Source: Gemmatimonadota bacterium
GTDB taxonomy: Bacteria > Gemmatimonadota > Gemmatimonadetes > Gemmatimonadales > GWC2-71-9
Assembly: GCA_020350425.1 (NCBI GenBank)
Contig: CP070716.1
Span: 1 to 53,306, forward strand
Direction of reading: 5' to 3'
DNA length: 53,306 nucleotides
The notes beneath the pieces are model-generated. The model searched no databases, was not told where the DNA came from, and worked only from the letters and a program-made list of their open reading frames with translations. A program made the position numbers and the translations under genes. Of this stretch, positions 1-8,253 are shown one piece after another; position 1 is the first letter of the stretch; every line of letters begins with the position of its first letter.

Positions 1-354
1 GGGGCGACTGGCTTCGACGGGTCTGGTGAAGGTTTCGCAGCGTGTCCAGGATTCCCGGTGTCCTGGTCAAATCACTGGGGACTACACAACTGCCAATACT
101 GACTTGGCTCTGGCTGCGTAAGCTCTGCTTACAGCACCTGCCCGCGAGGTAGCCCGCCCGAGGCGGCACGCGGGTAACGCAAAATCGGGCTGGCGCGGCG
201 TGGCGCCTTCGCACGCAGCGTAAGAGCTTCTGAGGGCTTGTCCGCCGATTTGGCCGGCTGGGCGCCAGTCGGTGGAGACCGCAAGCGCAGCCTACACACG
301 TAGACGCGGATCTGGATCAAGGCTCGGACCGGGGTTCGATTCCCCGCGCCTCCA
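1..354 (+). ncRNA. ssrA: tmRNA (transfer-messenger RNA)
   Basis: Rescues stalled ribosomes by trans-translation. The 5' end reads GGGGCGACTGGCTTCGACGG, the hallmark tmRNA start. The 3' end has a T-arm CGGGG-TTCGATT-CCCCG (330-346), the acceptor strand CGCCTCC (347-353) and discriminator A354; CCA is not encoded. The acceptor strand pairs perfectly over 7 bp only if one extra G precedes position 1, so the true 5' end probably lies one base outside the window. The tag reading frame starts at Ala codon 92-94 and ends at TAA 119-121. This is the ordinary one-piece form, not the permuted two-piece form. Confidence 0.97.
92..121 (+). other. tmRNA proteolysis-tag reading frame
   Basis: Codons GCC AAT ACT GAC TTG GCT CTG GCT GCG TAA encode the tag ANTDLALAA. 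The hydrophobic ALAA end is the standard ClpXP degron. The charged/polar N-terminal part (ANTD) replaces the ANDN of the E. coli tag. The frame is inferred from the resume Ala codon and the in-frame stop. Confidence 0.92.
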
Positions 355-362
355 TCAGACGA

Positions 363-398
363 GCGGCCCCTGCACTTCGGCGCAGGGGCCGCTTTCTT
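363..398 (+). terminator. Rho-independent terminator of ssrA
   Basis: An 11-bp GC stem, GCGGCCCCTGC (363-373) with GCAGGGGCCGC (382-392), encloses a short loop containing TTCG and is followed by TTTCTT. It begins 9 bases after the tmRNA 3' end. Confidence 0.9.
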
Positions 399-683
399 CA
401 CAATTGTGCCGCCGCTGCCTACTTGGGTTGAAGGGTTCGCCGCTTGTGAACTGACATCGCATAAGTGGCTGTCAAACAAGCTATTGCCACGTCGTGCTAA
501 CGTGGTTTCTGAAGTTGTGGCCGAGACGGCCGCCCGCCGACCATCGTGCCGATGTGGAAAAGCGGGAATGTGGAGGCCTGCGGTCCGCCGGGGCACGCCT
601 CACTGCTGCCACGTTCGCTGCGGCGGGGATCGGAGGGCGCCACCGGACGGCGTCATTCTGGCAGCCCGCCGGAGGGCGCGGTG
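399..683. other. Non-coding gap between ssrA and ppdK
   Basis: No convincing gene on either strand; the open frames here are short or antisense extensions over ppdK. It holds a 10-bp palindrome CACAATTGTG (399-408), a small CCACG/CGTGG hairpin followed by TTT (487-508), and a 10-bp direct repeat CGGAGGGCGC at 631-640 and 670-679 just past the ppdK stop. None can be assigned a function. Confidence 0.5.
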
Positions 684-3305
684 CTACTCCAGGGCTACTT
701 GGGCGGCGGCCAGCCGGGCAATCGGGACGCGGAACGGCGAGCAGGAGACGTAGTTGAGGCCCTGGCGGTGGCAGAAGGCCACCGAGCGGGGGTCACCGCC
801 GTGCTCGCCGCAGATGCCTATCTTGAGCTTGGGGCTGGCCCGGCGCCCCAACTCCACCGCCATCTGGACCATGCGGCCGACCCCGGCCTGGTCGAGGGTC
901 TGGAAGGGGTCCTCCGGGAGAATCCCACGCGCCGCGTAGAGCGGGAGGAAACGTCCCGCGTCGTCGCGCGAAATCCCGAGAGTGGTCTGCGTGAGGTCGT
1001 TGGTGCCGAAGGAGAAGAACTCGGCGACCTGGGCGATCTCGTGGGCGGTGACACAGGCCCGGGGGATCTCGATCATGGTGCCGACCAGGAAGTCGACCCG
1101 CCGGCCGCGCTCCCGGAACACGGCCTCGGCCGTCTCCCGCACCAGCCCGGCCTGGTGCCGCAGCTCCTCCACGTGTCCCACGAGCGGCACCATCACCTCG
1201 GGATGGACTTCGACTCCGGCTTCGTCCGCCTCGCACGCCGCCTCCAGAATCGCGCGGGCCTGCATCTCGGTGATCTCGGGGTAGGCGATCCCGAGGCGGC
1301 AGCCCCGGTGGCCCAGCATCGGGTTGGTCTCGGCGAGGGTATCGACCGTGCGCCGCAGCCGCTCCACGGACACGTCCAGGGTGGCCGCCAGCTCTGTGAT
1401 CTCGTCGTCCTCCCGCGGCAGGAACTCATGGAGCGGGGGATCGAGCAGGCGGATCGTCACCGGGAAGCCATCCATGGCCCGGAAGATCCCGACAAAGTCC
1501 TCGCGTTGCATTGGGAGCAGCTTGGCCAGGGCCTTGCGGCGGCCCCCCTCGCTGTTGGCGAGGATCATTTCCCGCATGGATCGGATCCGATCCCCCTCGA
1601 AGAACATGTGCTCCGTGCGGCACAGCCCGATGCCCTCGGCGCCGTAATCTCGGGCGCGCGCGGCGTCGCCCGGAGTGTCGGCGTTGGTGCGCACCCTGAG
1701 CCGGCGATACTGGTCCGCCCAGCTCATCAGGCGGAGAAAATCGTCCCCGGGAGCGGGCTCGACCAATTCGGTCTGACCGACGATGACCCGCCCGGCGCTT
1801 CCGTCGAGCGTGAGCCAGTCGCCTTCCTCGACCGTGACCCCGTTGACCTCGAACCGGCGCTCCAGTTCGTGGACGTCCACCTCCTTGGCGCCCGCCACGC
1901 AGCACTTCCCCATGCCCCGGGCCACCACGGCGGCGTGACTGGTCATCCCGCCGCGCGAGGTCAGAATGCCCCTGGCCGCTGCCATCCCGTGGAAGTCGTC
2001 GGGGCTCGTCTCGCGCCGTACGAGAATCACCGCCTCCCCCGATTCGGCCTGACTGGCCGCTCGGTCAGCATCGAAGATCGCCCGTCCCACGGCGGCTCCT
2101 GGAGAGGCGGGGAGGCCTCTGGCGATCACCGTGACCTCGGCATCGGGATCCACCATGGGGTGGAGCAGCTGGTCGAGCTGGGCCGGGTCCACCCGCAGCA
2201 CGGCGGTCCGCTCGTCGATCAGGCCCTCGGCCACCATGTCCACGGCCACCCGGACCGCAGCGCGAGTGGTGCGCTTGCCCGTTCGGGTCTGCAGGATGTA
2301 GAGCTTGCGCCGCTCGACCGTAAACTCGAGGTCCTGCACGTCCGTGTAGTGGGCCTCGAGCGTCCGGCAATAGCCCTCGAACTCCTCGGCGACCTCGGGG
2401 AGCCAGTCGCGCATCTTCGCGATCGGCTGGGGATCCCTGATCCCCGCCACTACGTCCTCGCCCTGGGCATTGACCAGGAACTCCCCGAACACCTCCGGTG
2501 TGCCCGTGGAGGGATTGCGGGTGAAGGCCACCCCGGTGCCGGAATCCTCGCTCACGTTGCCGAACACCATGGCCTGCACGTTCACGGCGGTGCCGAGATC
2601 GTCGGGGATGTGGTGAACCCGGCGATAGTCCACGGCCCGACGGCCATTCCACGAGCGGAACACGGCCTCGATCGCCCCCCAGAGCTGCTCCCACGGGTCG
2701 TCCGGGAAATCCCGGCCCGCTTCCCGCCGCACGATCTCCTTGAAGGTGCCGACGAGGGCCTCGAGGTCTTCTGCCGCCAGATCGATGTCCCGCTCCACGC
2801 CGCGGTCGCGCTTGACGGCCTCCAACGCATGCTCGAACGGATCGCCGGTGGTTCCGGAGATGCCGTATACCACGCTGCCGTACATCTGGATGAGGCGACG
2901 GTAGGAATCGAAGGCGAAGCGGGCATTGCCCGACTCGTCCGCCAGCGCCCGAGCGGTGCGATGGTTGAGCCCCAGGTTGAGGATGGTTTCCATCATGCCG
3001 GGCATCGAGAACTTCCCGCCGGACCGCACCGAGACGAGCAGCGGCTCGACATCGGCCGCGAAGCGCCGTCCCATGGCGGCCTCGACCCGCTGCATGGCGG
3101 CCTCGACCTCGCCCCGGAGCGTGGCCGGGAACTCGCCCTTCTCGAGATAGGCGATGCACAGCTGCGTGGAGATCGTGAAGCCGGGAGGGACCGGCACGCC
3201 GAGATTGGTCATCTCGGCGAGGTTGGCGCCCTTGCCGCCGAGAATGTCCTTCATGCCGGCGTTCCCGTTGGCCTGCCCGTTTCCGAACGAGTACACGTCC
3301 GCCAT
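684..3305 (-). CDS. ppdK: Pyruvate, phosphate dikinase
   Basis: Cytosolic PPDK interconverts pyruvate + ATP + Pi with PEP + AMP + PPi. The 873-residue length matches the bacterial family. The N-terminal ATP-grasp region opens with GGKGANLAEM. The swivelling phosphohistidine domain has GGMTSHAAVVARGMG with the catalytic His near residue 454. The C-terminal PEP/pyruvate barrel has GTNDLTQTTLG and ends with ICGEHGGDP, whose Cys near 831 is the general acid/base. The start ATG follows a purine-rich GGGACAGGAC. It is the last gene of the minus-strand run, 137 bases after purF, so it may have its own promoter, though none is obvious. It could act in gluconeogenesis or PPi-dependent glycolysis. Confidence 0.97.
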   Translation of the reverse strand: MADVYSFGNGQANGNAGMKDILGGKGANLAEMTNLGVPVPPGFTISTQLCIAYLEKGEFPATLRGEVEAAMQRVEAAMGRRFAADVEPLLVSVRSGGKFSMPGMMETILNLGLNHRTARALADESGNARFAFDSYRRLIQMYGSVVYGISGTTGDPFEHALEAVKRDRGVERDIDLAAEDLEALVGTFKEIVRREAGRDFPDDPWEQLWGAIEAVFRSWNGRRAVDYRRVHHIPDDLGTAVNVQAMVFGNVSEDSGTGVAFTRNPSTGTPEVFGEFLVNAQGEDVVAGIRDPQPIAKMRDWLPEVAEEFEGYCRTLEAHYTDVQDLEFTVERRKLYILQTRTGKRTTRAAVRVAVDMVAEGLIDERTAVLRVDPAQLDQLLHPMVDPDAEVTVIARGLPASPGAAVGRAIFDADRAASQAESGEAVILVRRETSPDDFHGMAAARGILTSRGGMTSHAAVVARGMGKCCVAGAKEVDVHELERRFEVNGVTVEEGDWLTLDGSAGRVIVGQTELVEPAPGDDFLRLMSWADQYRRLRVRTNADTPGDAARARDYGAEGIGLCRTEHMFFEGDRIRSMREMILANSEGGRRKALAKLLPMQREDFVGIFRAMDGFPVTIRLLDPPLHEFLPREDDEITELAATLDVSVERLRRTVDTLAETNPMLGHRGCRLGIAYPEITEMQARAILEAACEADEAGVEVHPEVMVPLVGHVEELRHQAGLVRETAEAVFRERGRRVDFLVGTMIEIPRACVTAHEIAQVAEFFSFGTNDLTQTTLGISRDDAGRFLPLYAARGILPEDPFQTLDQAGVGRMVQMAVELGRRASPKLKIGICGEHGGDPRSVAFCHRQGLNYVSCSPFRVPIARLAAAQVALE

Positions 3306-3442
3306 GTCCTGTCCCTGCGGAGGTTTAATTGTCTCTGAAACTGAGGGCCCGAGGTGAAGCCGTTATGAAGATTGTGTGGGGTGCGCGTGGGGGGTAGGGG
3401 TGCCCGGACCGTTGCTGGCCGACGGTGTGCGCCGCGCGGAGC

Positions 3443-4843
3443 TCAGTCGATCAGTGCGGTGACGTGCTCCCCGGTCGCCGATCGGCTCTTGTGCTGGTCC
3501 TGCGGCACCTCGGTGGGGTAATCCCCGGAGAAGCAGGCGTGGCAGAACCGTTCGGTGCTGCCGGCCGCGGTGAGCATTCCCTCCAGCGAGAGGTAGCCGA
3601 GAGAGTCCACCCCTAGGTGCTGTCGGATCTCCTCGACCGAGTGCGTTGCCGCGATGAGCTCGTCGTGCCTCGGGGTGTCGATGCCGTAGAGGCAGGGTCC
3701 GGTGATGGGGTGTGACGCGACGCGCATGTGCACCTCGCGCGCGCCGGCCTGGCGGATCATCTGCATCAGGGAGCGCGATGTCGTGCCCCGCACGATGGAA
3801 TCGTCGACTACCACCACCCGCTTGCCGGCGATGACGTCCCGCACCGGGTTGAACTTGATGCGTACCTTGGCGGTGCGGCTGTTCTGCCCCGGGTTGATGA
3901 ACGTCCGGCCCACGTAATGGTTGCGGATGAGCCCGTGCTCGAGGGCTATCCCGCTCTCCTCGGCATACCCCAGCGCCATCGCGTTCGAGGAGTCGGGTAC
4001 CGAGAAGACGCAGTCGGCGCCTGGGGCCGGCTGCTCGCGGGCCAGCTGCCGTCCCAGCTCGCGGCGCACCCGATCGACTGACTGCCCGAACACGGTGCTG
4101 TCGGGGCGCGAGAAGTAGATCAGCTCGAACACGCAACGGCGGTGCGGCCGGGCCTTGAGCGGCGGGAGGTCCACCACCTTCCCGTCCTCGATCTTGAGCC
4201 ACTCGCCCGGTTCGAGTTCCCGCACGCGCGTGGCTCCCACGATGTCGAGGGCGCAGGTCTCCGAGGCCAACACCCAGCCATCCCCGAGCTTCCCCAGCAC
4301 GAGCGGTCGAAATCCCCTGGGGTCCACGATCGCATACACGGTTGTGCCGATGCTGAGGAGGAGGGTGTAGGCTCCCTCCACCCGCTCCAGCGCGTCGAGG
4401 ATCTGGTCCTCAGGCTCGCGGGCCTCGGATCGGGCGATCAGATGAATCAGGACCTCGGAATCCGAGGAGGACTGGAAGATCGAGCCCTTCCGCACCAGGT
4501 CGTCCCGCAGGGCCTGGGCGTTGGTCAGGTTGCCGTTGTGCGCCAGGGTGAGCGCACCGTGGTGGTAGTTCACGACGGCGGGCTGGGCGTTGGCGAGCAC
4601 CGAGCTCCCCGTGGTGGAGTACCGCGTGTGTCCGATCGCGATCGAGCCGGGCAGTTGGCGGAGCACCTTGGGGGGGAAGATCTCAGACACCAGCCCCATG
4701 TCGCGCCGCACGCTCGCATGCCCATCGGCATCCACGCTGACGATGCCGGCTGACTCCTGGCCGCGGTGCTGCAGGGCGTAGAGCCCGAGATAGGTGAGCT
4801 CTGCCGCCTGCTCGACGCCTACGACGCCGAAGATGCCGCACAT
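3443..4843 (-). CDS. purF: Amidophosphoribosyltransferase
   Basis: First committed step of purine synthesis: PRPP + glutamine to phosphoribosylamine. The 466-residue start is set by MCGIFGVVG, which puts the Ntn catalytic Cys at position 2; the open frame runs further upstream but encodes Pro/Arg-rich sequence unlike the family. The class II glutaminase domain (HTRYSTTG, HNGNLTN) is followed by the phosphoribosyltransferase domain with PRPP loop VVVVDDSIVRGTTS near 345. Cysteines in RRCVFELIYF, GPCLYGID and FCHACFSG sit where the Bacillus-type enzyme ligates a 4Fe-4S cluster, so it is probably the iron-sulfur, oxygen-sensitive class. Here there is no propeptide before the Cys. Confidence 0.97.
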   Translation of the reverse strand: MCGIFGVVGVEQAAELTYLGLYALQHRGQESAGIVSVDADGHASVRRDMGLVSEIFPPKVLRQLPGSIAIGHTRYSTTGSSVLANAQPAVVNYHHGALTLAHNGNLTNAQALRDDLVRKGSIFQSSSDSEVLIHLIARSEAREPEDQILDALERVEGAYTLLLSIGTTVYAIVDPRGFRPLVLGKLGDGWVLASETCALDIVGATRVRELEPGEWLKIEDGKVVDLPPLKARPHRRCVFELIYFSRPDSTVFGQSVDRVRRELGRQLAREQPAPGADCVFSVPDSSNAMALGYAEESGIALEHGLIRNHYVGRTFINPGQNSRTAKVRIKFNPVRDVIAGKRVVVVDDSIVRGTTSRSLMQMIRQAGAREVHMRVASHPITGPCLYGIDTPRHDELIAATHSVEEIRQHLGVDSLGYLSLEGMLTAAGSTERFCHACFSGDYPTEVPQDQHKSRSATGEHVTALID

Positions 4844-4907
4844 GGGTCGCTCGCGGGAAGCGCGTCGGGGTGGGGGAGGGGGGGGCGGCTCATGAGGCGC
4901 GGCCGGC

Positions 4908-5213
4908 TCAGCTGCCCACGCCGCGCATGATGGATTTGAAGATGTTGATGACCCCCGCGTCCTCCCTCGCCAGCAGTTCCTCGGCCTCGCCGGCATCCAG
5001 CCACATGCCCGCACACTCCGAGCAGCGGTCGACCTGAATGCCGTGATACTCCTCCGTGTGTAGGTCGGCGCCGCACTTGGGGCACTTCATGTAGTGCGAT
5101 CGCCGCTGCGCCTGCTTTGCCTCGCTCTGCGCGCGCTCCTTGCGCGCCTTGATCAGCTCGGCGGACTGCTTGACGAAGTACTCGTCTTCGTTGCGGCTCG
5201 GCTTGTCCGGCAT
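4908..5213 (-). CDS. TFIIB-type zinc-ribbon protein
   Basis: A 101-residue protein of unknown role. A charged, helical N-terminal half rich in Lys, Arg and Glu is followed by a zf-TFIIB domain: MKCPKCGADL then CSECAGMWLDAGEAEELL, with the usual CxxC...CxxC plus G-x-W-L-D-x-G-E ending. It ends in a short hydrophobic tail. The start ATG overlaps the stop of the upstream lipoprotein gene (TGATG), so the two are translationally coupled. Zn binding is expected from the motif; the partner and process are not indicated. Confidence 0.85.
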   Translation of the reverse strand: MPDKPSRNEDEYFVKQSAELIKARKERAQSEAKQAQRRSHYMKCPKCGADLHTEEYHGIQVDRCSECAGMWLDAGEAEELLAREDAGVINIFKSIMRGVGS

Positions 5214-5770
5214 CAGATCGCTCCCGGTACCTCCGCTCCCGGAACGGGAGGGGTGAACTGCGCCTCACGGTCCGGAGGGGATGACGACATCCCTGCATAG
5301 TTGTGTCCCCGGCCGCGCACGATCGCGTCCACGACCTGGTCGTTCTCGAGGAACACGACGTCATAGGTGCCGCACGTGACCTCGCACCCGTTGCGATAGT
5401 AGAGGTACGTGCGGTTGCCCGCGCTTCGCTCGACCACAGGCTCGCCCCACACCGCAATGACATCCATGCGCGTCATCCCGGGCCGGACGGTGCCGGTATC
5501 CGTGGGGAACCACGGCTCATCGACGAGCGAGCCCACCGGGCGCCGGCCCGCCGGCTGCGCGCGAGGCTCACGCTGGGGGGTGACGGGCTGCAGCTCCGTG
5601 GGTTCGGGAGCCGCCGCCAGCGCCGTCGTGTCGAGGGCGGGCTGGGTGACCGCGGTGTCGGCAGCCGTCGTGTCGGCGTCGCCCTTGCTCAAGAACGGCA
5701 GGGACACCCGGTCGCAGCCTACTGTGGCCAGGCAGAGCGCGGCCGTGGCTGCCAGTATGGGCCATTTCAT
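5213..5770 (-). CDS. Small lipoprotein with SmpA/OmlA-like C-terminus
   Basis: Predicted lipoprotein of 185 residues. The chosen start, MKWPILAATAALCLATVGC, gives a short signal peptide and lipobox ATVGC and is preceded by a strong Shine-Dalgarno (GGAGGAGGG). After a low-complexity Thr/Ala/Pro linker, residues ~95-150 (RPGMTRMDVIAVWGEP..., then YRNGCEVTCGTYDVVFLENDQV) resemble the SmpA/OmlA fold, where a GMT...V...G.P motif is followed by beta strands. Two Cys in NGCEVTCG could form a disulfide. Probably periplasmic, anchored to a membrane. The function is not recognised. Confidence 0.8.
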   Translation of the reverse strand: MKWPILAATAALCLATVGCDRVSLPFLSKGDADTTAADTAVTQPALDTTALAAAPEPTELQPVTPQREPRAQPAGRRPVGSLVDEPWFPTDTGTVRPGMTRMDVIAVWGEPVVERSAGNRTYLYYRNGCEVTCGTYDVVFLENDQVVDAIVRGRGHNYAGMSSSPPDREAQFTPPVPGAEVPGAI

Positions 5771-5824
5771 TGCGTCCCTCCTCCGAAGACCTCGGCGTGA
5801 TGCACCTTCAAAGATAGTGACTTT

Positions 5825-5839
5825 TGTGACGGTGTCACA
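5825..5839. promoter_or_regulatory. 15-bp palindrome upstream of the lipoprotein gene
   Basis: A perfect inverted repeat TGTGAC-GGT-GTCACA lies 55-69 bases before the lipoprotein start at 5770 and overlaps the pssA stop codon. It looks like a CRP/FNR half-site pair (TGTGA...TCACA) but with a 5-base rather than 6-base spacer. On the minus strand it sits about where the -35 region of a promoter with TATCTT as -10 would be. Confidence 0.4.
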
Positions 5840-6686
5840 CACCACCCCGCCGCCGCCGCCGCCGCTTCCCCCCGTCGGCGTCCCGCACGATGTGGGGATA
5901 TCCCATCTCGTCTCGCACTTCCTCGGGCATCGGGGGCTCCTCGCCCCGCTCCACGAACCCGATCACGGCTGCCCGTACGATGCCGTAGGCCAGGTACGTG
6001 ATGCCGAGGGGGAAGAAGAAGATGTCGCGGCTCCAGATCGCGAATCCGATGATCGTGAGATGGAAGGCGAGGCCAAGCAGCCCGCGCCACGACCGCACGC
6101 CGATGCGCGGGACGCGGGCGTACTGGATGTTGCTCACCATGGCCAGCGAGAGCGCGATCACCAGGAAGATCAGGATCTGGCTCCACGGCAGCGCGGCGAG
6201 CTGCGTCTGGTAGAACGCGGTTCTGGTGAACGGGTAGTACGTGGCCAGCGTCATCCCGGCCGCGGGCGACGGGAGGCCCGTGAAGGCGACCTTGGGGCCG
6301 TCGTCCGTATGGACGTTGAAGCGCGCGAGCCGCAGCGCCACGCACACCACGAAGGCGTAGAGGAAGACCCAGGCATACTGGCCCAACGTGGAGAAGTGCA
6401 GGAAGTACAGCACGAGCGCCGGTGCCACCCCGAAGCTCACGAGGTCCACCAGCGAGTCGAGCTCGGCGCCGAAGCGCGAGCCGGTCTTGCTCATCCGCGC
6501 GAGCTGACCGTCCAGCATGTCCAGCACGCCGGCGATCACGATCCACCAGCTGGCCAGGTAGAACTCGCCCTGTGAGGCGAGCACGATGGCCCAGATGCCG
6601 AACAGCAGGTTCGCCAGCGTGAAGATGCTGGGAACCACGATGATGGCCCGCCGCACGCGGCGGCGGCGCCTCGGTCCTCGCGTCAC
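5835..6686 (-). CDS. pssA: CDP-diacylglycerol-serine O-phosphatidyltransferase
   Basis: Makes phosphatidylserine from CDP-diacylglycerol and serine at the inner membrane. The CDP-alcohol phosphotransferase signature is complete: DMLDGQLARM, then G..F...LDSLVDL, with all acidic metal ligands. Multiple hydrophobic segments follow, and the C-terminus is a highly basic Arg/Lys tail. A GTG start at 6686 gives the 4-base GTGA overlap with psd used throughout this operon; GTG at 6695 is also possible. Placed directly after psd, it completes the phosphatidylethanolamine pathway. Confidence 0.93.
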   Translation of the reverse strand: MTRGPRRRRRVRRAIIVVPSIFTLANLLFGIWAIVLASQGEFYLASWWIVIAGVLDMLDGQLARMSKTGSRFGAELDSLVDLVSFGVAPALVLYFLHFSTLGQYAWVFLYAFVVCVALRLARFNVHTDDGPKVAFTGLPSPAAGMTLATYYPFTRTAFYQTQLAALPWSQILIFLVIALSLAMVSNIQYARVPRIGVRSWRGLLGLAFHLTIIGFAIWSRDIFFFPLGITYLAYGIVRAAVIGFVERGEEPPMPEEVRDEMGYPHIVRDADGGKRRRRRRGGV

Positions 6687-7330
6687 GACGGCCACTCCGC
6701 GATGACGGTCACGCCTGCCTTGGTCCGGTCACCCTGTCGCACCCGGATGCTTGCGCCCTGCGGAACGAACGTGTCCAGCCGGGATCCGAACCGAATCAGC
6801 CCCAGACGTTCACCCTGGTGCACCGGATCGCCGACCTGTGGGTCGGTCACGATGCGTCGGGCCACGAGCCCGGCAATCTGGCGAACCAGCACGGGGCCGC
6901 GTGGGCTGCGAATGCCGAGGGACATCTGCTCATTGTCCTCGCTTGCCTTGTCCAGCGTCGCGTTCACGAATCGGCCGGGTCGGTAGTTCCGGTAGCCAAC
7001 GGTGCCGTGCACGGGGTGCCGATTCACGTGGACGTTGAACACGTTCATGAACACCGACACCCTGGTCGCGTTCCCCTTCAGGAACTCTGGCTCCTCCACC
7101 TCCACCACCGATACCACCTTGCCGTCGGCCGGGGCCAGCACGAGCTGCTCGCCCCGGGGCCCGGCCCGGCTCGGATCACGGAAGAACCAGGGGATCCACG
7201 CCGCGACGGGCGCCCAGCCAATAGCTGGTGCCAGCCACCACCCGCCCATCCAGAAGCCGACGACGGCCAATCCGACGAGCGCCAGCACGCCGGCCAGGAC
7301 GAATGGGCGGCCCTCAGGGGCGATGCTCAC
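6683..7330 (-). CDS. psd: Phosphatidylserine decarboxylase (short, archaeal-type)
   Basis: Decarboxylates phosphatidylserine to phosphatidylethanolamine. It is 215 residues long, the short form. Two hydrophobic segments at residues ~10-45 anchor it in the membrane, followed by [13 protein letters not shown] and [14 protein letters not shown], all family hallmarks. The self-cleavage site is in [12 protein letters not shown], where the Ser of G-S becomes the pyruvoyl group. The GTG start overlaps the purC stop (GTGA). The pairing with pssA confirms the pathway. Confidence 0.94.
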   Translation of the reverse strand: MSIAPEGRPFVLAGVLALVGLAVVGFWMGGWWLAPAIGWAPVAAWIPWFFRDPSRAGPRGEQLVLAPADGKVVSVVEVEEPEFLKGNATRVSVFMNVFNVHVNRHPVHGTVGYRNYRPGRFVNATLDKASEDNEQMSLGIRSPRGPVLVRQIAGLVARRIVTDPQVGDPVHQGERLGLIRFGSRLDTFVPQGASIRVRQGDRTKAGVTVIAEWPS

Positions 7331-8253
7331 AGGTCGGCCGGCAGGGTCTCGCCAGTGATCCGAAGGTAGGCATCCTGATAGCGGGTGCTTGTGGCCTGGA
7401 TCACTTCTGGCGGCAGCGACGGCGCCGGAGCATTCCCGTCCCAGTCTCCACGCTCTCGGTATCCGTCGAGGAAGTCCCGCAGGGGCTGCTTGTCGAAGCT
7501 GGGCTGTCCGCGACCGGCCTGGTAGCGGTCCAGCGGCCAGAATCGGGAGGAGTCGGGCGTGAGGACCTCGTCGATCAGCAGCAGCTCGCCCTCGGCCGTG
7601 TGACCGAACTCGAACTTCGTGTCGGCAATGATGATCCCGCGCCCGATGCTCTCCTCGGCGGCGCTCGTGTACAGCGCGATCGACAGGTCCCGAAGCCGAC
7701 GTGCCAGCTCGGGCCCGAGCCCCTCGCTCATCTGATTGAAGGTGATGTTCTCGTCGTGCCCGGTCTCGGCCTTCGTCGCCGGCGAGAAGATGGGCGGCTC
7801 CAGCTTCTCGCTCTCGACCAGGCCCTCGGGCAGGGCCTCGCCGGCGAGGGTGCCCGCCTGCCGGTACTCCTTCCACGCCGAGCCGGAGAGGTAGCCCCGC
7901 ACCACGCACTCGAACGGCACGGGGGTGGTGCGTCGGGCCAGCATCGCGCGGCCCGCCAGCACATCTCGATGCGGCGCCAGCTCGGGGACCCGCTCCACGA
8001 TCGCGTCGGCGTCGGCCGTCAGATAGTGACTGGGTGTGACGTCGGCAAGCCGCCGGAACCAGTAGGCGCTCATCTGCGTGAGCACCGCGCCCTTGCGAGG
8101 AATGGGCTCGGCGATGACGACGTCGAACGCGCTCACCCGGTCGCTCGCGATCAGCAGCAGGGTGTCGTCGTCGACGGTGTACACCTCCCGGACCTTGCCG
8201 CGTCGCAGCAGGGGAAGGGGCAGGGTACTCTCGGTCAGGGGAGTAGCGCTCAT
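7327..8253 (-). CDS. purC: Phosphoribosylaminoimidazole-succinocarboxamide synthase
   Basis: Eighth step of de novo purine synthesis, joining aspartate to CAIR with ATP. A 308-residue SAICAR synthetase. Visible family signatures are [23 protein letters not shown] at the N-terminus (the nucleotide-binding loop), [13 protein letters not shown], and the acidic [25 protein letters not shown]. Start ATG at 8253 is fixed by the 4-base overlap with the purB stop; upstream in-frame sequence is antisense-like Arg-rich junk. It lies between purB and psd. Confidence 0.97.
   Translation of the reverse strand: MSATPLTESTLPLPLLRRGKVREVYTVDDDTLLLIASDRVSAFDVVIAEPIPRKGAVLTQMSAYWFRRLADVTPSHYLTADADAIVERVPELAPHRDVLAGRAMLARRTTPVPFECVVRGYLSGSAWKEYRQAGTLAGEALPEGLVESEKLEPPIFSPATKAETGHDENITFNQMSEGLGPELARRLRDLSIALYTSAAEESIGRGIIIADTKFEFGHTAEGELLLIDEVLTPDSSRFWPLDRYQAGRGQPSFDKQPLRDFLDGYRERGDWDGNAPAPSLPPEVIQATSTRYQDAYLRITGETLPADL

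Noticed and set aside
546-3338. A 930-codon open frame on the plus strand opposite ppdK
   Set aside because: It mirrors the antisense of a clear PPDK gene; its protein is His/Arg/Gly-rich with no motif, as expected from GC-rich antisense frames.
3406-3428. ACCGT/ACGGT hairpin between purF and ppdK as a terminator
   Set aside because: Only 5 bp and no T-run on either strand.
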